Assembly (NCBI GenBank): GCA_019638255.1
Contig: JAHBUD010000001.1
Coordinates: forward strand, 2,232,001 to 2,296,000
DNA from: Cyclobacteriaceae bacterium
GTDB lineage: Bacteria > Bacteroidota > Bacteroidia > Cytophagales > Cyclobacteriaceae
DNA: 64,000 bases
Direction: 5' to 3'
Shown here one piece after another: positions 1 to 9,215 of the stretch (positions are counted from its first letter, which is position 1; each line of letters opens with the position of its first letter). The notes under the pieces were generated by a model, which worked only from the letters and a program-made list of their open reading frames with translations, was not told the DNA's origin and ran no database searches. Position numbers and translations under genes: made by a program.

Positions 1-1
1 T

Positions 2-1246
2 TTATTTGCTACCTGGTTTGGTTCTGAAACTGTATTCGGGGCATCCTCTGAATTTTTAAAAGGAGGATTGTATGCCGTTATTGAAGATCCTTTTGGCGCT
101 GCTCTGTGTCTTATTTTATTTGGAATGTTCTTCGCCCGAAAACTTTACGCAATGAACTTGCTGACGTTATGCGACTACTTTCGATACCGGTTTGATAGAA
201 GAACTGAATTTGTGGCAAGCATTTTTATGGTGCCTTCTTATTTTGGTTATATCGCTGCACAATTGGTAGCATTAGGGCTTATCCTTAACGTGGTAACAGG
301 CATACCGGTGTGGCAGGGAATTGTAGCAAGTTCCATTGTTGTTACCCTGTATACTTTTGTGGGAGGCATGTGGGCGATATCCATAACCGATTTTATTCAA
401 AGTATAATTATTGTGGTGGGGCTTGGTGTGTTGGCGTATATTCTCTCTTCAAAAGCTGGTGGTGTTGTAAATGTTATTCAATCGGCTCCGGTGTCAACCT
501 TCAATTTTTTGCCTGATTTTGATCGAGTATCGGTTGTTTCATATATCGCAGCGTGGTCGGTGTTGGGGTTAGGATCCATACCCTCTCAGGATGTATTCCA
601 ACGGGCCATGTCATCTGGTTCTTCCAGAATTGCTGAGCAATCGTGCTACTATGCCGCTGGTTTATACCTCACCATTGCTATGCTGCCCTTGTTGATAAGC
701 CTTTGTGTAAAATACCTATATCCTGAAAGCCTGGCAGGCGACACCCAGTTAACATTGCCCAGTATGGTACTGCAGCATACCGCCATGCCGGTTCAGATTT
801 TGTTTTTCGGATCACTATTGTCCGCAATTATGAGTACCACCAGTTCAGCTATGCTCGCACCTGCTGCAGTTTTTTCGGAGAATATTCTTAAACCATTATT
901 ACCAAATAAGCCAACCGACTTACATTTTTTGATGATCACACGGCTTTTGCTTTTAATCGTTAGTGTGATAGCAACTGTAATGGCCTGCCTGAACTCAGAT
1001 ATTTATGAGTTGGTGGGAGGGGCATCAATTTTAAGTCTGGTGTCTCTTTTCATACCCATGACTTTAGGGATGTATTGGAAGAGAAGTAGTGGCACAGGCG
1101 CTATTGTATCCATGGTATCAGGAATTGGTGCATGGATATATTTTCATTTCTGTCCACTTGAAATCCCTGCACTTGTACCCGCTGTACTGGTTAGCTTGCT
1201 CGGTATGGTAATAGGAAGCCTGTTTTGGCCAACGAAAAGATTTTAG
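2..1246 (+). CDS. Sodium:solute symporter (SSS family), 5'-truncated by window edge
   Basis: The reading frame is open from the first bases of the window. The in-frame residues before the first usable start (a TTG at 68) read LFATWFGSETVFGASSEF, typical of an early transmembrane segment of the solute:sodium symporter family, so the true start lies upstream. About ten hydrophobic segments follow, including the segment with PSQDVFQRAMSS that SSS proteins carry near the middle. These inner-membrane proteins couple sodium import to uptake of a sugar, amino acid or organic anion. The substrate cannot be told from this fragment. The gene ends 15 bases before the convergent ThiF-like gene and has no clear terminator. 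Confidence 0.85.
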   Translation, partial: LFATWFGSETVFGASSEFLKGGLYAVIEDPFGAALCLILFGMFFARKLYAMNLLTLCDYFRYRFDRRTEFVASIFMVPSYFGYIAAQLVALGLILNVVTGIPVWQGIVASSIVVTLYTFVGGMWAISITDFIQSIIIVVGLGVLAYILSSKAGGVVNVIQSAPVSTFNFLPDFDRVSVVSYIAAWSVLGLGSIPSQDVFQRAMSSGSSRIAEQSCYYAAGLYLTIAMLPLLISLCVKYLYPESLAGDTQLTLPSMVLQHTAMPVQILFFGSLLSAIMSTTSSAMLAPAAVFSENILKPLLPNKPTDLHFLMITRLLLLIVSVIATVMACLNSDIYELVGGASILSLVSLFIPMTLGMYWKRSSGTGAIVSMVSGIGAWIYFHFCPLEIPALVPAVLVSLLGMVIGSLFWPTKRF

Positions 1247-1261
1247 TAACCTTTCAGACGG

Positions 1262-2401
1262 TCAAGAAACTTCTATTGATGAGTCAATCTCATGGGCCCA
1301 GGCTAAAATTCCCCCCTTCAGGTTATACAGGTTTTCGAATTGATGGTTCTTCTCCAACCATTGAATGATGTTGCCGCTACGCCCGCCACTTCTGCAATGA
1401 ACAACTACCTGCTTGTCCGTTTGTATACGGTCGATATTGTAAGGTACCTCAGCCATTGGAATATGCTCTCCGCCTAAGTTAGCCTGTTCATATTCATGTA
1501 TCTCACGAACATCAATCAGTTGAAAATCAGCCTTGGTGTCAATGAGTTGCTTGAGTTCTCGTACGGTAATTTCCTTCATGTCCAAAGATTTATCTTTCTG
1601 CTGATTTAAACCACAAAATTCTTCATAATCAATGAGTATTTTTATACTGGCTCGCGAATTACGGTCAGGAATTTTTATGGTAAGCATTTCCAGGGAAAGA
1701 CTGTCAATAATGACGAGGCGGTTAATCAAAGGTTCAGCAATTCCGGTAATCAGCTTAATGGCTTCATTGGCCATCATACTACCCAGTATACCCGACAAAA
1801 CCCCCAACACCCCTGCTTGTTCGCAATTTGGTACTTCGTTGGGAAGTGGTGGTTCAGGAAAGAGATCGCGGTAGTTGAGCGAGGGTTCACCCGTATGCTG
1901 CGGGACATTAAATACGGCCAGTTGCCCCTCATATTGTAAAATGGAACTATACACCAATGGTTTACCAGCCAATACACATGCATCGTTAACTAAGTAACGG
2001 GTAGGGAAGTTGTCCGAGCCATCCAGTACCAGGTCGAAATCGCTGATGATTGCTAATGCATTTTTACTGGTAATTTTTTCGGTTATCGGAACAACGGAAA
2101 CAAACGGATTAAGTTTTCTAAGATGTCCTTCAGCAGTAATTGCTTTATTCTTACCGATGTCTTCTGTGGAAAAAAGAACTTGCCGATGCAAATTCGATTC
2201 CTGAACAATGTCAAAATCAACCACACCAATAGTACCTATACCTGCTGCTGCCAGATACAACAAAGCCGGGCTACCCAAGCCTCCCGCGCCAACTACCATT
2301 ACGGATGCCTGCTTCAGTTTCTCTTGATTTTTTAGTCCAAAATCTTTCAAAACCAGCTGGCGACTGTAGCGTGTTAATTCCTCAGGTGTTAACTTGTTCA
2401 C
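1262..2401 (-). CDS. ThiF/MoeB/HesA-family adenylyltransferase with C-terminal rhodanese domain
   Basis: Residues about 1-245 form an E1-like ThiF/MoeB domain. It has the nucleotide-binding loop GAGGLGSP near residue 40, an SNLHRQ arginine-finger segment and NCEQAGVLGVLSG, where family members keep a conserved cysteine. Residues about 275-375 form a rhodanese domain with active-site loop HCRSGGRSG. Such fusions adenylate the C-terminus of a sulfur-carrier protein (MoaD or ThiS type) and transfer sulfur for molybdopterin or thiamin synthesis. The two CxxC zinc pairs of classical MoeB are missing: the CYRC position reads NYRD, and no CPxC is present near residue 260. This marks a zinc-free subfamily. 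The ATG at 2401 begins just upstream of the divergent RidA-like gene. Confidence 0.9.
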   Translation of the reverse strand: MNKLTPEELTRYSRQLVLKDFGLKNQEKLKQASVMVVGAGGLGSPALLYLAAAGIGTIGVVDFDIVQESNLHRQVLFSTEDIGKNKAITAEGHLRKLNPFVSVVPITEKITSKNALAIISDFDLVLDGSDNFPTRYLVNDACVLAGKPLVYSSILQYEGQLAVFNVPQHTGEPSLNYRDLFPEPPLPNEVPNCEQAGVLGVLSGILGSMMANEAIKLITGIAEPLINRLVIIDSLSLEMLTIKIPDRNSRASIKILIDYEEFCGLNQQKDKSLDMKEITVRELKQLIDTKADFQLIDVREIHEYEQANLGGEHIPMAEVPYNIDRIQTDKQVVVHCRSGGRSGNIIQWLEKNHQFENLYNLKGGILAWAHEIDSSIEVS

Positions 2402-2423
2402 AAATCAAAAATACAAAACACCT

Positions 2424-2816
2424 ATGAGAAAGAACTTTTCAACGGGGGCCAAATGGGAGGATATCGTTGGGTACTCACGCGCGGTATTGGTTGGTAATCA
2501 CCTTGAGGTAACGGGCACTGTGGCGGTTAATGAAAGTGGAATGTTGGTGGGCAAGGATAATGTGTATGAGCAAACCCGATTTGTTCTTCAGAAGATTGAG
2601 AAAGTAATTGCTGATGCTGGCTTTCGTTTAGGCGATATTGTGCGTACCCGGATTTTTGTAACCGATATTTCGCAATGGGAAGAGGTAGGAAGAGCTCATC
2701 GTGAGTTCTTTCATAATATTAAACCTGCTACTACACTAGTGGAAGTTAAAGCATTGATCTCACCGGAATACCTGGTGGAGATAGAGGCCAGTGCCATCCG
2801 GCAGGAAATGAGCTAA
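2424..2816 (+). CDS. RidA/YjgF/YER057c-family protein
   Basis: This 130-residue protein has the RidA fold signature: a central EQTRFVLQKIEKVIADAG helix, the segment DIVRTRIFVTDISQWEEVG, and a C-terminal IEASAI segment. RidA-type proteins are trimeric cytosolic enzymes that hydrolyse reactive enamines and imines made by PLP enzymes. The arginine of RTRIFVTD is the usual carboxylate-binding residue. An upstream TTG at 2394 would overlap the divergent ThiF gene, so the ATG at 2424 (MRKNFSTG) is preferred. The family has many subgroups, some without deaminase activity. The ThiF-RidA-LhgO order suggests housekeeping metabolism but no definite pathway. Confidence 0.9.
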   Translation: MRKNFSTGAKWEDIVGYSRAVLVGNHLEVTGTVAVNESGMLVGKDNVYEQTRFVLQKIEKVIADAGFRLGDIVRTRIFVTDISQWEEVGRAHREFFHNIKPATTLVEVKALISPEYLVEIEASAIRQEMS

Positions 2817-2817
2817 C

Positions 2818-4017
2818 TTATTCAGCCAGTTTACTAATCGCGCGGTTTGAGATTGTTTCACCAATTGAAAGCGATGAGGTAGCTGCAGGAGAAGGAGCAT
2901 TACAAACATTAATAACCTGCCGTTCTTCTAAAATCACGAAGTCATCTACCAAACCACCCTGTCGATCACACGCTTGTGCACGAACACCAGCTCCGCCATC
3001 AGTAAGGTCATTTATCTGAATCTCCGGAATAAGTTTTTGAAGCGCTTTGGTAAATGCTGCTTTTGAAAACGACCGGTACATTTCTCCGATTCCGGTTTTC
3101 CAATATTTGAAGGCAACTTTCTGAAAGCCTGGCCATGCCAGCGATTCGGCCAATTCACCAAGGTGAATATCCGTTTTTTTGTAGCCTTCGCGCCTGAATG
3201 CGAGTACGGCATTAGGTCCGGCTTCAACCCCCCCGCGTGCCATGCGGGTGAAATGCACGCCAAGGAAGGGGAAGTTAGGATCGGGCACAGGGTAAATCAG
3301 GTTTTTAACGAGATATTCCTTGTCTTTTACCAACTTAAAATATTCACCCCGGAATGGAATGATCTTCAGGTTAACCGAGGAGGTCATACGAGCAACTTTA
3401 TCGGAATACAGCCCGGCACAGTTAATCATTAGTTTTCCCTGGTAAGATTTCTTTGCGCTCACCACGTTAATGTGCGAGGCTTCCGAGTAAACTTCAAGCA
3501 CTTTTTCGCCAAGTTTTATTTCACCGCCATGTTGCTGAATCAGTTCACCAAGTTTACTGGCTACAACCAAGTAGTCAACAATACCGGTTTGCGGAACAAA
3601 CATGCCGGCAACCCCATGTACATGTGGCTCATATTCCTTTAGTTCTTCTGCTTTTAACAGTTTGAGGTTATTCAAACCGTTTTGCTGACCGCGTTGGTGT
3701 AAATTATTCAATAAAGGAACCTGATCGGGTTCGGTTGCCACTACAATCTTTCCACATAATTCGAAGGGTACATGGTGTTCAGTACAAAAGTTGATGAGCA
3801 GGTTATACCCGTGAATACAGTTCGTGGCCTTTAAGCTGCCCGGTTTGTAGTATAAGCCTGAGTGTATAACACCACTATTGTTGCCGGTCTGGTGAGCGGC
3901 AAGCGATGCTTCCTTTTCCAGTACTATAATTTTTAAGGATTTGTTTTTTTGAAGCAGTTGATATGCCGTTGCCAGGCCTACAATACCCCCACCAACAATG
4001 ATTACATCGTACTTCAC
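2818..4017 (-). CDS. lhgO: L-2-hydroxyglutarate oxidase (FAD-dependent, DAO family)
   Basis: The N-terminus carries the FAD-binding Rossmann motif VGGGIVGLATAYQL and an acidic end of beta-2 (VLEKE). Next comes TGNNSGVIHSGLYYKPGSLK, the highly conserved segment of LhgO/L2HGDH proteins. Later motifs include INCAGLYSD, FRGEYF and GAGVRAQACDRQG, typical of the same group. The enzyme oxidises L-2-hydroxyglutarate to 2-oxoglutarate and passes electrons to quinone or oxygen, so it is probably a peripheral inner-membrane protein. The length of 399 aa is normal for the family. The gene converges on the RidA-like gene with a single base between them. Confidence 0.93.
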   Translation of the reverse strand: MKYDVIIVGGGIVGLATAYQLLQKNKSLKIIVLEKEASLAAHQTGNNSGVIHSGLYYKPGSLKATNCIHGYNLLINFCTEHHVPFELCGKIVVATEPDQVPLLNNLHQRGQQNGLNNLKLLKAEELKEYEPHVHGVAGMFVPQTGIVDYLVVASKLGELIQQHGGEIKLGEKVLEVYSEASHINVVSAKKSYQGKLMINCAGLYSDKVARMTSSVNLKIIPFRGEYFKLVKDKEYLVKNLIYPVPDPNFPFLGVHFTRMARGGVEAGPNAVLAFRREGYKKTDIHLGELAESLAWPGFQKVAFKYWKTGIGEMYRSFSKAAFTKALQKLIPEIQINDLTDGGAGVRAQACDRQGGLVDDFVILEERQVINVCNAPSPAATSSLSIGETISNRAISKLAE

Positions 4018-4074
4018 AATGTGTATAAGTTTGCAGCGAAACTAAAGAAGATAGCAAAGGCTTCAAAATGGAAG

Positions 4075-4929
4075 TCAGGCCTTAATAGGCCGAATCCGGA
4101 TATTTAAATCTTCTTCAACAATTACAAAGTGATTCTTCGGTATCAAAGTCCAATAGTCACCGTCAGTCAGTTTTTCGGATGCAATCAAAACAGCCTCATC
4201 ATCATCCTTGGGAGCCTCTAGCCTGGTTACCCCATCTTCCACAACATACCGGCTGCCTTCCGAGTGGTAAAGGGTTAAGGGCTCTTCTTTTGGATCAGAG
4301 ACATAACGTGTAGCCACAATAAATCGACCATTTGTTAACGCCATGTTTAGGTACGCTTCCTCATGTATTCCATGCTTCACCATGAGGTTCTTTAGAAGGT
4401 TGAAAGTGTATTCAAATCCTTCTGCTACTGATTCCGGAGTTATGCTTTTGTTTTCGAAGCATACCCTGTTCACCAAGGTGGCAAAGAGGTGTTCCGAGTC
4501 GGTTTGTCCTTTTATCCAGTTGTACAATGTGTCGGTCAGCCCAGCTCTTAGGTCGCGTTTAATCGTTGAGAAATTCTCAACCCCTCCATTGTGCGCCATC
4601 AACAGTTCATTGAATTGAAAAGGATGGCAATTGGCTTCAGAAACTTCGCCTACACTGGCAGCCCGCACGTGTGCCAAAAAGCAATCGGATTGAATTTTAG
4701 GTGCCAGGTTGCGCAGGTTGCGATTACTCCAGGCCGGATTTAACGAAACAAAGGTGGCGGGCTCAGGGCTGATGGTGTGAGTATACCAGCCAATACCAAA
4801 TCCATCACCATTTAATGGTTCCTCTAACTCTTTAGCATTGATACTTTGGTTTATGAGGGAATTTTTTGGTTTGTAAAGCAGCTCATCGAGTAGGATGGGC
4901 GTGCCTTTGTAAGCCAGTAAGCGGCACAT
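4075..4929 (-). CDS. Class II glutamine amidotransferase (YafJ/EgtC-like)
   Basis: The protein begins MCRLLAYKG, so removal of Met1 would leave Cys2 as the N-terminal nucleophile of an Ntn glutaminase domain. Supporting motifs are NGDGFGIGWY near residue 60, LAHVRAASVGEVSEANCHPF near residue 105 and LMAHNGGVENF near residue 130. These are the glutamine-binding and oxyanion segments of stand-alone class II amidotransferases such as YafJ and EgtC. Glutamine hydrolysis is the expected chemistry, and the ammonia or peptide acceptor is not known. EgtC, which acts in ergothioneine synthesis, is an alternative, but no other egt gene is nearby. The 284-aa length fits the family. Confidence 0.88.
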   Translation of the reverse strand: MCRLLAYKGTPILLDELLYKPKNSLINQSINAKELEEPLNGDGFGIGWYTHTISPEPATFVSLNPAWSNRNLRNLAPKIQSDCFLAHVRAASVGEVSEANCHPFQFNELLMAHNGGVENFSTIKRDLRAGLTDTLYNWIKGQTDSEHLFATLVNRVCFENKSITPESVAEGFEYTFNLLKNLMVKHGIHEEAYLNMALTNGRFIVATRYVSDPKEEPLTLYHSEGSRYVVEDGVTRLEAPKDDDEAVLIASEKLTDGDYWTLIPKNHFVIVEEDLNIRIRPIKA

Positions 4930-5157
4930 AAGGTTAATATTTAGTGAAATATAGGTTGTTTGCCGTGTATATGCAGCCGCTAAATCAGAAAAATTGGCAA
5001 GTTGCTTAAATAGAAAGCAGATGTCAGAAATTCAGGAAATTTTGAGATTTATGGCATCCGGAATAGTTCTATTTTTGCTCGCCTTATGGCATAATGGGCA
5101 GGAAAACATGTGTACCTTGCCCAGATGTTCGGAACAGTAAGTTGTATTTAAGATACT

Positions 5158-7092
5158 ATGGAAAACAAAAAAAAACGCTTTCGATTTCGGTTTACAATAG
5201 GGAACAAGATTCTGGCTGGTTTTTTGGCCGTAATGCTGTTGTTTGTGGTCAATGCTACTATTATTTTTCTTACCGGAAACCGGATTGATAATGTAGTAAG
5301 CCAATCAGCTGAAGTAGTTCGCCCTTCAAAGGATGCTATCAATGAGTTTGTTTTGGTAGTTGAACGCTACCAAAAGTATATAACCAGTTGGGTTTATCTG
5401 CAAACCAATGACGAGAATAAAGATGCACTCAGATTGCTGGTCAATCATGAATATCCGGCACTGAAAGAGCGTATTGAGAGCTTAAAAAACACCTGGGAGA
5501 TCGACAGCCAGAAAGTTCTGGTTGATACTGTCTTCTTAAGTTTTGAGCACATACAACGCTATGCCGATGATCAGATTACTTCACAGTTGATTTCCTTTGA
5601 AAGTTATGAAGATGGTATCACTAAGCTTTTGGCAGAAGATGTTTTGGAAAGCACCATCAATCCACAACTGGAAGAAATATTGATTGATTTAAAGGGACTG
5701 GCACAGGCTCAGACTACCATAAATGCCATTTCCGATGCAGAGCTAATTGAATCAGCCAAGGGATTGCGAAACATAACATTAATCCTTGCTGGCATTACTA
5801 TTTTACTGGGCTTATTCAGTGCCTATGTGCTAGTGCGTTCCATTACGCGGCCGGTTAACTTCCTCAAGGATGTGGTGGTAAAGTTGGGTAAGGGAGAGTT
5901 GGTAGAAGAGAAACAAGCAGCATTTAGTAATGATGAGATTGGTGAAATGGCCACCGCCATGGATAATCTCGTAACCGGATTAAAAGCCACAACACAGTTT
6001 GCTGAGAATATTGGTAAAGGAAGCTACAGTTCGGAATTTAAACCGCTCAGTGAGCACGATGTGCTGGGTAATGCCTTGATCAATATGCGCGACAACCTAG
6101 CCCGGGTGGCCGAAGATGATGCTAAACGCAGTTGGGCTACCGAAGGATTGGCTAAATTCGGGGAGATTTTAAGATCGAATACCAACGATCTTGAAATGCT
6201 TGCAGAAGAGATAGTTACCAATCTGGTGAAATATCTGAAGGCTAATCAGGGGGCTTTATACATCATGGACGATGAAGTTGGTGATGAGCCCACCATGTCA
6301 ATGAAAGCTTGCTATGCCTGGGATAAAAAGAAATTTACCGATCATAAAATTCACAAAGGCGAGGGCTTAGCCGGTCAATCATGGCAGGAGGGTGATACTA
6401 TATATCTTACTGAAGTACCACAAAATTACATCAAGATATCTTCAGGGCTTGGTGATGCAAATCCGACCTCAATTCTTATTGTTCCACTTAAAGTCAATGA
6501 ACAAATTTTTGGTGTAGTTGAAATAGCCTCTTTTGATACGTTTGCCGATTATGAGATGGAATTCGTACAGAAGATTGCCGAGAGTATCGCTTCTACCATT
6601 TCATCAGTTAAAATCAATGCCCGTACACAGCGCTTATTGGAAGAGTCGCAGGAGATGACGGAGCAAATGCGTGCTCAAGAGGAAGAGATGCGCCAGAACA
6701 TGGAAGAACTCCAGGCTACTCAGGAGGAGATGCAACGCAACCAATCCGAAACGGAGGGCACCATGCAAGCTTTAAATGCTTCATTGGCCATGGCTGAATA
6801 TGATGGAGAAGGCAAATTGGCTAAAATAAATTCAAACTACCTTAACCTGCTGGGTTACTCACAGAATGAGGTAATCGGTGAGCATCACCGCATATTTGTA
6901 AGCAAGGAAGAAAAGAGCAGCGAAGACTATCGCCAGTTCTGGCGCGACCTCGAATCCGGTAAAACGCGTAAAGGCGTGTTTAAGCGACTAAACAAGAAAG
7001 GTGAATTGGTTACTGTACGTTCATACTTTTCACCAGTGAAAGGAAGATCAGGTGAAATACTACGAATCATGGAGATATCAGTAGAAGCTTAG
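5158..7092 (+). CDS. Membrane sensor with HAMP, GAF and PAS domains but no output domain
   Basis: Two membrane helices (about residues 19-39 and 203-226) flank a roughly 160-residue helical extracytoplasmic sensor domain. A HAMP domain follows (about 227-280, with RSITRPVNFLKD), then a GAF domain (about 335-485). Next is a glutamate/glutamine-rich coiled coil with EEMRQNMEELQATQEEM, and finally a PAS domain (about 545-640, with NLLGYSQNEVIGEHH). No histidine kinase, GGDEF, EAL, guanylate cyclase or methyl-accepting signalling domain follows; the stop comes straight after PAS. Cytophagales often carry such GAF-coiled coil-PAS proteins. Signalling would need a separate partner, perhaps through the coiled coil. 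The ATG at 5158 is the first start before the first membrane helix. Confidence 0.85.
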   Translation: MENKKKRFRFRFTIGNKILAGFLAVMLLFVVNATIIFLTGNRIDNVVSQSAEVVRPSKDAINEFVLVVERYQKYITSWVYLQTNDENKDALRLLVNHEYPALKERIESLKNTWEIDSQKVLVDTVFLSFEHIQRYADDQITSQLISFESYEDGITKLLAEDVLESTINPQLEEILIDLKGLAQAQTTINAISDAELIESAKGLRNITLILAGITILLGLFSAYVLVRSITRPVNFLKDVVVKLGKGELVEEKQAAFSNDEIGEMATAMDNLVTGLKATTQFAENIGKGSYSSEFKPLSEHDVLGNALINMRDNLARVAEDDAKRSWATEGLAKFGEILRSNTNDLEMLAEEIVTNLVKYLKANQGALYIMDDEVGDEPTMSMKACYAWDKKKFTDHKIHKGEGLAGQSWQEGDTIYLTEVPQNYIKISSGLGDANPTSILIVPLKVNEQIFGVVEIASFDTFADYEMEFVQKIAESIASTISSVKINARTQRLLEESQEMTEQMRAQEEEMRQNMEELQATQEEMQRNQSETEGTMQALNASLAMAEYDGEGKLAKINSNYLNLLGYSQNEVIGEHHRIFVSKEEKSSEDYRQFWRDLESGKTRKGVFKRLNKKGELVTVRSYFSPVKGRSGEILRIMEISVEA

Positions 7093-7140
7093 CAAAAGAT
7101 TAGAATTCTATAAGAATAATTTTTGGAAAGTCTATAAAGC

Positions 7141-7169
7141 AAAAAAGTCCCGCGCCCCGGGACTTTTTT
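7141..7169 (+). terminator. Rho-independent terminator after the HAMP-GAF-PAS gene
   Basis: This is a perfect 12-bp inverted repeat: an A6-GTCCCG arm, a 5-base loop CGCCC, and a CGGGAC-T6 arm. The T-run makes it an intrinsic terminator for the plus-strand sensor gene that ends 48 bases upstream. The A-run means it could also work for minus-strand transcription. Confidence 0.88.
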
Positions 7170-7291
7170 GTTTACCTAAACCTAAACCTATGAGAAGAAT
7201 TACTCTACTCACTAGTCTTAACGATTTGTTAAGTCAAAGGTTACACTAAACTTCAGCTAGCGGGTAATTTTTTGTACCAATGGTTAAATTA

Positions 7292-7915
7292 CTATTTAAG
7301 CCTGGATTCAAATACCTTTTTGAATTTTTCGAGCTTGGGTTGAATAACATATGAACAATATGGAGCATTACCATTTAGGTTATAGTAGTTTTGATGGTAA
7401 TCTTCGGCAGGGTAAAATGAGGTAAAAGCAGTTATTTCCGTTACGATAGGTTTTTCAAATGCTCCAGAGGTATCTAGCTTTTGTTTGTAGTGCTCTGATA
7501 ATCTCTTTTGCTCATCATTGTGGTAGAATATAACCGAACGGTATTGCGTGCCTACATCTGCTCCCTGTCGATTCAGCGTTGTAGGATCGTGTGTTCCCCA
7601 AAAGATTTCAAGTAAAGCTTCAAATGAAATTATGGAGGGATTGTATGAAAGCTGTATTACTTCAGCGTGTCCTGTAAGACCGGAGGTCACCTCTTTGTAG
7701 GACGGATTTTTAACCTTTCCACCTGAGTAACCGGAAACAACCTTTTCTACACCCTTTACCCGCTGAAATACGGCTTCTGTACACCAGAAGCATCCACTGC
7801 CAAAAGTGGCCAATTCGAGATTATTTTGCATGATGCTTGTATTATGCATTGCTTTTTGTTGCGCCCAGGAAACTCCTGCAACTGAAAGTAAAAGCGCTAT
7901 AATAGTGGTTCTCAT
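7292..7915 (-). CDS. msrA: Peptide-methionine (S)-S-oxide reductase, exported
   Basis: The MsrA active-site motif GCFWC (catalytic Cys42, Cys45) lies after the N-terminus. The family motifs YSGGKVKNPSYKEVTSGLTGHAE, FWGTHDPTTLNRQGADVGTQYRS and FYPAEDYHQNY follow. The enzyme reduces methionine-S-sulfoxide in proteins. The chosen ATG at 7915 gives a signal peptide, MRTTIIALLLSVAGVSWA, with likely cleavage before QQ, so the enzyme should repair periplasmic or cell-surface proteins. A GTG at 7930 would add five residues and weaken the signal peptide. No MsrB domain is fused. Confidence 0.94.
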   Translation of the reverse strand: MRTTIIALLLSVAGVSWAQQKAMHNTSIMQNNLELATFGSGCFWCTEAVFQRVKGVEKVVSGYSGGKVKNPSYKEVTSGLTGHAEVIQLSYNPSIISFEALLEIFWGTHDPTTLNRQGADVGTQYRSVIFYHNDEQKRLSEHYKQKLDTSGAFEKPIVTEITAFTSFYPAEDYHQNYYNLNGNAPYCSYVIQPKLEKFKKVFESRLK

Positions 7916-7981
7916 AGGACAACAAACCACTCACCACGCGAAATGGTTCTAAATAAATCAGACTTTTTGAACTTTCCGATG

Positions 7982-9121
7982 TCAATAGTTTTGGTAAAAC
8001 GATCGAATGGCTGGAGTCAATTGATCATAGATAGGGTTTGCGAAGGATAGAAATAACATCTGTGGATCCGGAGGCTGAACCTCCCTGCGCTTACATAACT
8101 CAATCTGATCTTTTGTTAATGCCCGTTCATCTCCGTTGAAGCGCCCCCAAGTAGCAAACCAAACATAGCGCCCTGGAAATTTACGATGTGTTAAAACACT
8201 ACCCGTGTGGGCATCCACAATGATCATACTTAACAATCCTTCGGACACAACTTCTTTTCGGACGGTAATGACCTTGGCAGAAACGGTATTGTATATCGGC
8301 ACAGTTTTTCCGTCAACTTTAGCTTCACCAACTTTTACGCTGTCTTTGGTTACGGTTTCCTCGCGCTCGCGGATGGTTGTGTTGCCTACACTGAAATCAT
8401 CAAACTGCAAGCGCATAATTTGATCGGTGCGTGCAAGCCTCATGCTTTGTGCGGCCATTGATGAATAAAACTGTACGAAGCCACGTTCAGGATAGTTCCT
8501 GCTTAGATACTCTTCTACTTTGTCTTGAAAGAAACCACCGCTAAGGTTGTATCGGGTTGGTACCGGAATTTGCTCCACCACAACAAAAGTGGTAGCCTCG
8601 AACTTTGACTTGTCCAGGTATTCAACCACGTCTTTATAGCCGGGCACATACTGGTTCACTTCGGTGAATTGAAAGAACGCTCTTTTTGATTCCTCCCGGG
8701 TACCTTTCATTAGCGATGCAATGCCGGCATTGTATAGTTCCTCAGCAGCTTTTTCTTTAAGCGGGCCTATTTCTTCATAGTAGCTCTTCGGATTAGGAAC
8801 CACTTTTAATGCTCCCGGTGCTTGCCGGATGGCTTCGTACATGTTGTTTATTTTTTGATACGATGTCAGCGCACTTTTCCATTTATTGGGTGAATTTGAT
8901 GCAATCTGGTTTTTGGCATCAGTTTCGAGCCATTCCAGGGCTGCTGGGTAACTGTTTCGGAGCGTTTCCTTTGATTTTTTATGGGTTGGGTTTTGGCGTA
9001 AGCGACCAATGGCTTGCATCACAGCGTCATAATAATCGCCACGCTGGTAGGCTTTTTTGCCGGAGGTGCATGCCCCTGCTATCACGATAATAACAATGCT
9101 TGTAAAGTAAAGAATGCGCAT
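7982..9121 (-). CDS. Lipoprotein of unknown function with TPR-like N-terminal half
   Basis: The signal sequence MRILYFTSIVIIVIAGAC places a lipobox cysteine at residue 18, so this should be a lipid-anchored envelope protein. The first half is helical with repeated Ala/Tyr/Leu patterns (KAYQRGDYYDAVMQAIGRL, AAEELYNAGIASLMKG, RAFFQFTEVNQYVPGYKD) like loosely conserved tetratricopeptide repeats. The second half is beta-rich with no recognised motif. I do not recognise a characterised family. The next gene upstream on the same strand is the MFS transporter, 94 bases away, and no functional link is evident. Confidence 0.8.
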   Translation of the reverse strand: MRILYFTSIVIIVIAGACTSGKKAYQRGDYYDAVMQAIGRLRQNPTHKKSKETLRNSYPAALEWLETDAKNQIASNSPNKWKSALTSYQKINNMYEAIRQAPGALKVVPNPKSYYEEIGPLKEKAAEELYNAGIASLMKGTREESKRAFFQFTEVNQYVPGYKDVVEYLDKSKFEATTFVVVEQIPVPTRYNLSGGFFQDKVEEYLSRNYPERGFVQFYSSMAAQSMRLARTDQIMRLQFDDFSVGNTTIREREETVTKDSVKVGEAKVDGKTVPIYNTVSAKVITVRKEVVSEGLLSMIIVDAHTGSVLTHRKFPGRYVWFATWGRFNGDERALTKDQIELCKRREVQPPDPQMLFLSFANPIYDQLTPAIRSFYQNY

Positions 9122-9215
9122 AGGTGATTGAATTTATGCACAATCTTACAAATTAGATGCCTTATTTTTGTTGCTGGATAGAAGATTTGCGACCGCTTTA
9201 TGTTGGTTGTGGAAG

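Noticed and set aside
4930..5157. Possible small gene between the amidotransferase and sensor genes
   Set aside because: The only sizable frame (minus strand, about 90 codons) runs into the sensor gene and has no recognisable features.
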